A stretch of DNA of 37,741 nt from Novosphingobium sp. (GTDB lineage Bacteria; Pseudomonadota; Alphaproteobacteria; Sphingomonadales; Sphingomonadaceae). Positions 32,280 through 37,741 of this stretch are shown here, piece after piece. How positions within the stretch are numbered: position 1 is the first letter of the stretch; each line of letters starts with the position of its first letter. The translations under genes were made by a program, and so were the position numbers. Location of the stretch: positions 1 through 37,741 of the forward strand of contig JAHFPT010000035.1 of the NCBI GenBank assembly GCA_023266625.1, in the 5' to 3' direction. The notes below the pieces were generated by a model. That model ran no database searches and was not told the origin of the DNA. It was given only the letters and a program-made list of their open reading frames with translations.

Positions 32280-32298
32280 GTATTAGGAGAAAACCCAA

Positions 32299-33534
32299 AT
32301 GACGGACGCTTTGATTATCGATGCCTGCCGGACGCCACGCGGAATTGGCAAGCAGGGAAAAGGCGCGCTGGCCGAGATGCACGCGCAGCACGTTACCTCC
32401 ACCGTGCTCGCCGCGCTGGCCGGGCGCAACGATCTGGTCACGGCCGATGTCGATGACGTCCTGTGGGGGTCGACGTTCCATCGCAGCCTTCACCCACGCC
32501 TGTCCGCGCTGGATGCGGGTTTCGACCCGGTTGTAGGAGGGGCTACGCTCGACCGGGCGTGCGGATCGAGTCTGACGACAGTGAGCCTCGCCGCCGCGTC
32601 GATCATCGCTGGCCACATGCAGCTGGTCATCGCGGGTGGTACCGACATGATGTCGCAGGCGAGCATGGGAGTGCCCGGTGCAGCCGGGGGGCCGCCGCTG
32701 CTCGATGGCGGAAATCTGCGGCTTCGCGCGCGCTGGCCACAGGCCCATCAGGGGGTCTGCGCCGATGCGGTGGCAACCATCGAAGGCATCTCGCGCCAGG
32801 ATCTCGAGGCCTGGGGACTGGAAAGCCAGAAGCGTGCGGCCAAATCGATCGGCGAAGACCGCTTTGCGCGCAGCATCGTCCCGGTCTATCGGGAGGACGG
32901 CACGCTGGCGCTGGATCATGACGAATATCCGCGTCCGCAAACCACGGCGGAAAGCCTGGCAGCACTGAAGCCGGCGTTCGAAGCCATTGCCGACTTCCAG
33001 CTCAACGAGGACGGTCTGACTTTCCGCAAGCTGATCGCGGCCCGCTTCCCTGAGGTCGATATCCAGTTCAGCCATCATGCCGGTGTCTCCTCGGGCGTGG
33101 TCGATGGTTCGGCGGGCATTGTGCTGGCCTCGCCGGACTATGCCCGCGCCCATGGGATGAAGCCCAGGGCGCGCATCGTTGCTGCCTGTTCGATCGGTGA
33201 CGATCCGACCCTGATGCTCAACGCTCCGGGGCCGGCGACGCACAAGGTCCTGGCGCAGGCCGGATTGACCATCGACGATATCGATCTGTTCGAAATTAAC
33301 GAGGCCTTCGCCGTGGTCGTCGAGAAATACATCCGCGACCTCGGACTCGATCGCGACAAGGTCAACGTCAACGGCGGCTCGATCGCACTCGGCCACCCAA
33401 TTGGAGCGACCGGCGCGATGATGATCGGAACCGTATTGGACGAACTCGAACGGCGCGATCTCAAGCGCGGGCTGGTCACCATGTGTGCGGCGGGCGGCAT
33501 GGCGCCAGCCGTCATCATCGAACGGATCGGGTGA
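32299..33534 (+). CDS. Acetyl-CoA acyltransferase (thiolase)
   Basis: 411 residues from ATG 32299, after TTAGGAGAA. Catalytic residues can be placed: nucleophile Cys88 (LDRACGSSL), NEAFA block, His366 (IALGHPIGATGA) and Cys396 (MCAAGGMAP). The last motif reads CAAGG where most thiolases have C-x-GGG, a mild deviation near the second cysteine. It should cleave a 3-ketoacyl-CoA with free CoA. Its place between crotonase 2 and the P450 suggests removal of acetyl- or propionyl-CoA from a side chain or opened ring. Confidence 0.92.
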   Translation: MTDALIIDACRTPRGIGKQGKGALAEMHAQHVTSTVLAALAGRNDLVTADVDDVLWGSTFHRSLHPRLSALDAGFDPVVGGATLDRACGSSLTTVSLAAASIIAGHMQLVIAGGTDMMSQASMGVPGAAGGPPLLDGGNLRLRARWPQAHQGVCADAVATIEGISRQDLEAWGLESQKRAAKSIGEDRFARSIVPVYREDGTLALDHDEYPRPQTTAESLAALKPAFEAIADFQLNEDGLTFRKLIAARFPEVDIQFSHHAGVSSGVVDGSAGIVLASPDYARAHGMKPRARIVAACSIGDDPTLMLNAPGPATHKVLAQAGLTIDDIDLFEINEAFAVVVEKYIRDLGLDRDKVNVNGGSIALGHPIGATGAMMIGTVLDELERRDLKRGLVTMCAAGGMAPAVIIERIG

Positions 33535-33538
33535 TCAC

Positions 33539-34735
33539 ATGCTCCATTTCGATCCCTACGATCCCGGTTTCAATGCCGATCCCTATCCGGTGTACAAGAA
33601 GTTTCGCGAAGCAGCGCCAGTGTTTTTCTGCGAGAACAAAGACTTCTGGTTGCTCACCCGCCACAGTGAAGTGGTTGAGGCGCACCGCGACGCGGAAATC
33701 TTCACCAGTCAATACGGGATCATGCTCGAGGGGCCGGTTGAAAAGGTGACGCGGGGCAATCTGATCACCATGTTGGAGCCCGAGCATGGCCTCGCCAAGC
33801 GACTGGTGGGGCGCCTGTTCGGCCGACCGCGCATGATCGAGCTGGATGGTTTCATACGTCGGCGCGCGGGGGAACTTCTGGAAGAAGCCGGTGAAAGGCA
33901 CGGGACCGGCGAATTCGATTTCGTGAGCGAGATAACCGTCCGCCTGCCGCTTGACGTGATCAGCGAACTGCTGGGCATTCCGGAGGAATACCGCAGCGAA
34001 GTGCATCATCTGTGCAACGGCATCCTGATCCGGGGCACGCCCGACGATGCCGCCAACAGCCAGGCTGCGATAATGCGAATCCATGGCCTGTTCATGCGCC
34101 TGGCGCAGGAACGCCGCGCCCATCCACAGGCTGATGTTATCTCGCAATTAATTGCAGATGAAGTTGAGGATGACCAGGGGGTCAAGCGCAGTCTCAACGA
34201 TCACGAGATTGCCGCGCGGTTCATGGAAATGGCGCTGGCCGGCCACGAGACCGTCGCCAAGGCCATTCCCAACGGCGCCATGGCGTTTCAGAAATTCCCG
34301 GACCAGCGGCGCAAACTTCAGAAGGATCGTTCGCTGCTGATGCAGGCGGTTGACGAGGTGGTTCGCTACGATCCGCCGTCACAGCTGCAAGGGCGAGTGG
34401 TGACGCGCGATGTGACGCTGCATGGCGTGACCATCCCGGCCATGTCGCGCGTGATCCTGGCCACCGGTAGCGCCTCGCGCGATCCCGAGGGATTCCCTGA
34501 CCCCGACACTTTCGACATCACCCGCCAGATCGACATCAAGTCGCATTATTTCGGCTATGGCGTGCACAAGTGCCTGGGCATCCATCTTGCCCGTCAGGAA
34601 ATCGCGATCCTATTCGACGAGCTGTTCAATCGCTATCCCGACTGGCAAGTCGATCCCGATCGCGTCACCCGGCTGATCCTGAGCAATGTAAGGGGCGTGG
34701 CGACGCTTCCGATCAGCCTGGGGAAGCACGCCTAG
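33539..34735 (+). CDS. Cytochrome P450 monooxygenase
   Basis: 398 residues, soluble bacterial class I type. I-helix oxygen-activation motif AGHET (234-238), ExxR as EVVR (273-276), and heme loop FGYGVHKCLG with Cys345 as thiolate ligand. It hydroxylates unactivated C-H bonds and needs a ferredoxin, for which the protein at 29839 is a good candidate. It starts 4 bases after the thiolase stop, last in the operon under operator 8. Its stop codon and that of the convergent crotonase 3 share the palindrome CTAG (34732-34735). Substrate unknown; CYP125/CYP142-like sterol side-chain hydroxylases are one precedent for such a context. Confidence 0.94.
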   Translation: MLHFDPYDPGFNADPYPVYKKFREAAPVFFCENKDFWLLTRHSEVVEAHRDAEIFTSQYGIMLEGPVEKVTRGNLITMLEPEHGLAKRLVGRLFGRPRMIELDGFIRRRAGELLEEAGERHGTGEFDFVSEITVRLPLDVISELLGIPEEYRSEVHHLCNGILIRGTPDDAANSQAAIMRIHGLFMRLAQERRAHPQADVISQLIADEVEDDQGVKRSLNDHEIAARFMEMALAGHETVAKAIPNGAMAFQKFPDQRRKLQKDRSLLMQAVDEVVRYDPPSQLQGRVVTRDVTLHGVTIPAMSRVILATGSASRDPEGFPDPDTFDITRQIDIKSHYFGYGVHKCLGIHLARQEIAILFDELFNRYPDWQVDPDRVTRLILSNVRGVATLPISLGKHA

Positions 34736-35616
34736 GCGAAGGGCCGCTCCTCCCACCAGGGGAAGAAGCTGGGCATGTCCTTTGAGACCGTGTCCGGAAA
34801 GTGTGCCTCGCGCTTTTCGAGAAAGGCGCGGATGCCGTCTTTGACTTCCCGGGTCTGGCCGCGCGCGTGCAGCGCGCGGCTTTCGATCTTGTGGGCTTCC
34901 ATTGGATGATCCGCGCCGAGCATGCGCCAGATCGCCTGGCGGGTGATCGCAATCGATACCGGCGCGGTGTTGTCGATAATCTCGCGGGCGATGGCGCGGG
35001 CGGCGGGCAGCAGGTCTTCGGGTTCGTGAATCGACTGTACCATTCCGCGTTCCAGCGCTTCCTGTGCGCCGAATACGCGCCCGGAATAGCACCAGTCGAG
35101 CGCGGTCGGCACGCCGACAATACGCGGCAGGAAATAGGACGAGCAACCTTCGACGACGATCCCGCGGCGGGCGAAGACGAAGCCGTATTTTGCATGCTTC
35201 GAGGCTAGGCGGAAATCCATCGGCAGTTGCATGGTCGAACCGATGCCAACTGCCGCACCATTGCAGGCCGCGATCACTGGCTTGAGGCTATCGAAGATGC
35301 GCAGCGAGAGGATGCCGCCGCAATCGCGGATCCGCTCCAGCTCGCCCAGATCGCGGCGTTCTGGACGCCGGAAATATTCGAAGGAATCGACTCCCGCCTC
35401 GGACAGATCCAGCCCGCCGCAGAATGCCTTGCCGGCGCCGGTAACGATGACCGCGCCGATGCTGTCATCGGCATCGGTCAGATCGAACGCGTGAACCAGG
35501 TCCGCCATCATCTGGAAATTGTAGGTATTGAGCTTGTCCGGCCGGTTGATGGTGATGGTGGCGATGCCGTCGCCCACTTCCACGATGACTGTCTCGAATT
35601 CCGTGCGTGCGGCCAT
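34732..35616 (-). CDS. Crotonase 3, lacking the two hydratase glutamates (isomerase-like)
   Basis: 294 residues from ATG 35616, with AGGAG at 9-base spacing. The fold is clear (INRPDKLNTYNF, KAFCGGLDLSE, GAAVGIGSTMQLPMDFRLAS). At the position of the first hydratase glutamate is Thr128, and the second is Phe148. A glutamate occurs instead at 156 in RRGIVVEGCSSYFLPRIVG, about where enoyl-CoA isomerases carry their single base. Double-bond isomerisation or another crotonase reaction is thus more likely than hydration. Single-gene leftward unit sharing the promoter region and operator 9 with the SnoaL-like gene. Confidence 0.88.
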   Translation of the reverse strand: MAARTEFETVIVEVGDGIATITINRPDKLNTYNFQMMADLVHAFDLTDADDSIGAVIVTGAGKAFCGGLDLSEAGVDSFEYFRRPERRDLGELERIRDCGGILSLRIFDSLKPVIAACNGAAVGIGSTMQLPMDFRLASKHAKYGFVFARRGIVVEGCSSYFLPRIVGVPTALDWCYSGRVFGAQEALERGMVQSIHEPEDLLPAARAIAREIIDNTAPVSIAITRQAIWRMLGADHPMEAHKIESRALHARGQTREVKDGIRAFLEKREAHFPDTVSKDMPSFFPWWEERPFA

Positions 35617-35693
35617 TGCTGCATTCTCCTGCGCTGGGGCGATGGGATGGGTCTCGACCCGGTCGAACCATTTTGCCCTTTACGCCCGGCTGG

Positions 35694-35714
35694 CATCTTT
35701 GTATACACAGAATG
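35694..35714. promoter_or_regulatory. Operator 9 of the GntR regulon (shared by crotonase 3 and SnoaL/ACAD units)
   Basis: CATCTTTGTATACACAGAATG, core TTTGTATACACA. It is the only copy found in this 125-bp divergent region and is 28 bases upstream of the SnoaL-like start. Confidence 0.8.
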
Positions 35715-35741
35715 ACACGAGGCGCAGGAGAAGAGGATAGC

Positions 35742-36143
35742 ATGGCAATATCAACCGATGACTATGTCGCAATTTCCAACCTTCTCGGTGAATATTGCTG
35801 GCTCGTCGATGAAGGCGACGAGGCCGGCTGGACTGCGCTATGGACCGAGGATGGCGAGTTCATCGGCTTCGGCCCGCAGCCGCTCGTCGGGCGCGAGCAA
35901 CTCGCCGCGATCCCGCGCCATTCGCTGAACACAGGCCAGGGCATGCTGCGCCACAAGGTCGCCAACCTGCATGCGCGCTATGGCGACAGCACCGACACCG
36001 TTCATGCGCGGCTCTACAACCATGTGACCAACTGGTCGAAAGGGGGGGTGCCGGTCGTGCTGGCGGTCTGCGAGATGATCCTCGTGAGAGATGGCGATTC
36101 CTGGAAGATCCAGCGCAACGACGCCCGCATGCTTTCGGCCTGA
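35742..36143 (+). CDS. SnoaL/NTF2-like family protein
   Basis: 133 residues from ATG 35742, after AGGAGAAGAGGA. The cone-shaped alpha+beta fold is suggested by ISNLLGEYCWLVDEGDEAGW, LWTEDGEFIGFGPQPLVGRE, and the C-terminal VCEMILVRDGDSWKIQRND. Relatives include ketosteroid isomerases, dehydratases and polyketide cyclases, and many of unknown role in degradation clusters. It precedes the fused acyl-CoA dehydrogenase by 32 bases in the same rightward operon. Catalytic residues cannot be assigned with confidence. Confidence 0.82.
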   Translation: MAISTDDYVAISNLLGEYCWLVDEGDEAGWTALWTEDGEFIGFGPQPLVGREQLAAIPRHSLNTGQGMLRHKVANLHARYGDSTDTVHARLYNHVTNWSKGGVPVVLAVCEMILVRDGDSWKIQRNDARMLSA

Positions 36144-36175
36144 CTTCGATTTTCTATTCCAGACAAGGCCGTAGC

Positions 36176-37741
36176 ATGAAAATTAGTTTGTCGGATGAAG
36201 CGAAGCTGATTCAGGAAAGCTTCGAGCGTTTCTTTGCGGCCGAATCGACACCCGCGCGGGTTCGCGCCTCCGAGCCGGTGGGCTTCGACCCCGCACTCTG
36301 GCGCTCGCTGGTGGAGCTGGGCGTGCCCATGATGCGCGTACAGGGCGACGACAGCATGGGCCTGTTCGAAGCCATGTTGATGATGGAGCAGGCCGGCCGC
36401 CGGCTGGCCCCCGCGCCAATCGCCGAAGCGATCGTGGCGCTGCGCATATTGAGCCGGCTGGGCGGCGCTGTCGCCGAACACTGGATCGACCGCGCGAGGA
36501 ACGGAGCCATCGTGACGCTGGCGCTCCAGCCCGTCGCCGGCGGACGCAGCCAGCTTGTCCCCGGCGCGGCAGTGGCCGATGCGGTGGTGATCTTCGATGG
36601 GCAGGCCGTCTCTGTTGTGGAGCCGGAAGGCGAAGTGACAGCGCCAGTCACATTGGCGGGCAATGCGATCGGGTGCTTCGATCCGGCTCGGGGAAAGCGC
36701 CAGCTGCTCGCGAGCGGAGCGGAAGCGGCGCGGGTCTGGGCTGCCGGCATCGAGGAATGGAAGCTGCTCACCGCCTCGGCGCTTGTCGGGCTGTCGCGTG
36801 AGGCGCTGGCGATGGCCGCCGCCTATGCCTGCGAGCGCATTCAGTTCGGCGTTCCGATCGGTAGTCATCAGGGGATTTCCCACCCGCTGGCCAACAACGT
36901 GATTGCGGCTGACGCGGGGGCGCTGCTGGCGCAATGGGTGGTGCGGGCCATCGCCGACAGGCACCCCGAAGCAGGGGCCACCGTCTCCTTTCTCTGGTGG
37001 TGGGCGGCAAGGACCGCGACGCAGGTGGTGGCGCACAGCCTTCACACCTTCGGCGGTTACGGGTTGACCAACGAATACGACATCCAGCTATACCATCGCC
37101 GGGCGAAGGCCTGGGCGCTGCCGCTGGGAGATCCCGAAGACGAGCTGCTGCTCGGTGCCCGCCGCCTGTTCTTCGGCGAGGACGCCTTTCTGCCCGATGT
37201 CGGCAAGGTCGATATCGATTACACCACGCCGCCGCATGCCCTGGCCCTGGCGCAGGAGACCCGCGATGTCTTCGAGAAGGTGCTGACACCCGAACTGCGG
37301 GCCAAGGCGCATTTTTCTTTCGATGGGCATGACTGGGACGTCAGCCGCGCTCTCGGAACGGCTGGCCTGCTGTTGCCCGACTGGCCGGAGCAATGGGGCG
37401 GTCGCGCTGCCGACTCCGATGCCAGCCGCGCCAGCGGCGATGTCTGGCGCGAATATGGCTGGACCATCGTGCCCAAGGGCGTGACCAGCATGGTCGGCCA
37501 GATCGTCATGCGCTTCGGCGCGCCCGATTTGCAACAGGAAGTGCTGCCGCGCATGGGCGCCGGCGAGATCACCGCCAGCCTCGGCTATACCGAGCCGTCG
37601 TGCGGATCGGATGTCTTCGCTGCGCGCACCCGCGCGGTGCGCGATGGTGACGAATGGGTGATCAACGGGCAGAAAATGTTCACCTCCGGCGCCGAGATCG
37701 CCAGCTATGTCCTCCTGCTCACGCGCACCGACCCGGATGCG
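36176..37741 (+). CDS. Fused double acyl-CoA dehydrogenase, 3' end outside window
   Basis: 522 codons are open to the window edge from ATG 36176. Residues 1 to about 345 are one acyl-CoA dehydrogenase unit: a helical N-terminal part, a shortened middle domain without a TEPxxGSD motif, and a C-terminal helical domain with ERIQFGVPIGSHQG and FGGYGLTNEYDIQ, where Glu300 fits the catalytic base. From about 357 a second unit begins, with a canonical middle-domain motif YTEPSCGSD (471-479) and WVINGQKMFTSG. Two dehydrogenases in one chain recall FadE34-type enzymes and the alpha2beta2 dehydrogenases of actinobacterial steroid degradation, which accept bulky CoA esters. It should form an alpha,beta double bond. 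The second half is incomplete here. Confidence 0.9.
   Translation, partial: MKISLSDEAKLIQESFERFFAAESTPARVRASEPVGFDPALWRSLVELGVPMMRVQGDDSMGLFEAMLMMEQAGRRLAPAPIAEAIVALRILSRLGGAVAEHWIDRARNGAIVTLALQPVAGGRSQLVPGAAVADAVVIFDGQAVSVVEPEGEVTAPVTLAGNAIGCFDPARGKRQLLASGAEAARVWAAGIEEWKLLTASALVGLSREALAMAAAYACERIQFGVPIGSHQGISHPLANNVIAADAGALLAQWVVRAIADRHPEAGATVSFLWWWAARTATQVVAHSLHTFGGYGLTNEYDIQLYHRRAKAWALPLGDPEDELLLGARRLFFGEDAFLPDVGKVDIDYTTPPHALALAQETRDVFEKVLTPELRAKAHFSFDGHDWDVSRALGTAGLLLPDWPEQWGGRAADSDASRASGDVWREYGWTIVPKGVTSMVGQIVMRFGAPDLQQEVLPRMGAGEITASLGYTEPSCGSDVFAARTRAVRDGDEWVINGQKMFTSGAEIASYVLLLTRTDPDA

Overview
The window is high-G+C DNA with tightly packed, often 4-bp-overlapping genes. It reads like an alphaproteobacterium, most likely a sphingomonad: the protein families, the layout of the nitrate locus and the GC-rich palindromic elements all fit, but no rRNA or marker gene is present to prove it. 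I see no tRNA, rRNA, CRISPR array, insertion sequence or phage gene.

Left half (1-16582): assimilatory nitrate/nitrite reduction. In order it holds the 3' part of a NasS-like nitrate sensor, a PP2C phosphatase/protein kinase fusion on the opposite strand, a NarK-family transporter, an NrtA-B-CD type ABC uptake system, an outer-membrane porin, the NADH nitrite reductase NirB/NirD, the assimilatory nitrate reductase NasA, and a uroporphyrinogen-III methyltransferase supplying siroheme. Three related leader sequences (about 880-1056, 4305-4475 and 10041-10217) each carry a hairpin with a hexaloop having A at position 1 and G at position 4, followed by a terminator-like stem. This matches the RNA target of NasT/NasR-type ANTAR antiterminators. 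NasS is the known antagonist of NasT, so nitrate probably controls the locus by antitermination. The first leader has no sense-strand gene directly after it. A 105-bp palindromic element sits in frame inside nasA.

Right half (16723-37741): a catabolic cluster of back-to-back operons. It encodes an amidohydrolase, a TauD-like dioxygenase, a class II aldolase, a GH130-like protein, two SDRs, a CaiB-type CoA-transferase, a luciferase-like oxidoreductase, an acyl-CoA ligase, a Rieske oxygenase, a [2Fe-2S] ferredoxin, three crotonases, a 55-residue unknown protein, a thiolase, a cytochrome P450, a SnoaL-like protein and a fused double acyl-CoA dehydrogenase that runs off the end. One FCD-type GntR regulator lies in the middle.

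The most striking signal is a nine-fold repeated operator with consensus close to CTTTGTATACAAAG. It occurs in all five divergent promoter regions of this half (21107-21350, 23514-23849, 27303-27595, 31111-31305, 35617-35741), usually one copy per promoter, and fits the GT-N2-AC half-site spacing known for FadR/FCD GntR proteins. The cluster therefore looks like a single-regulator regulon for oxidising a CoA-activated, probably alicyclic or isoprenoid-like substrate. The enzyme set recalls actinobacterial sterol catabolism, but the substrate cannot be read from the sequence. Two gene remnants lie at convergent operon junctions, suggesting the cluster was assembled and trimmed in modules.
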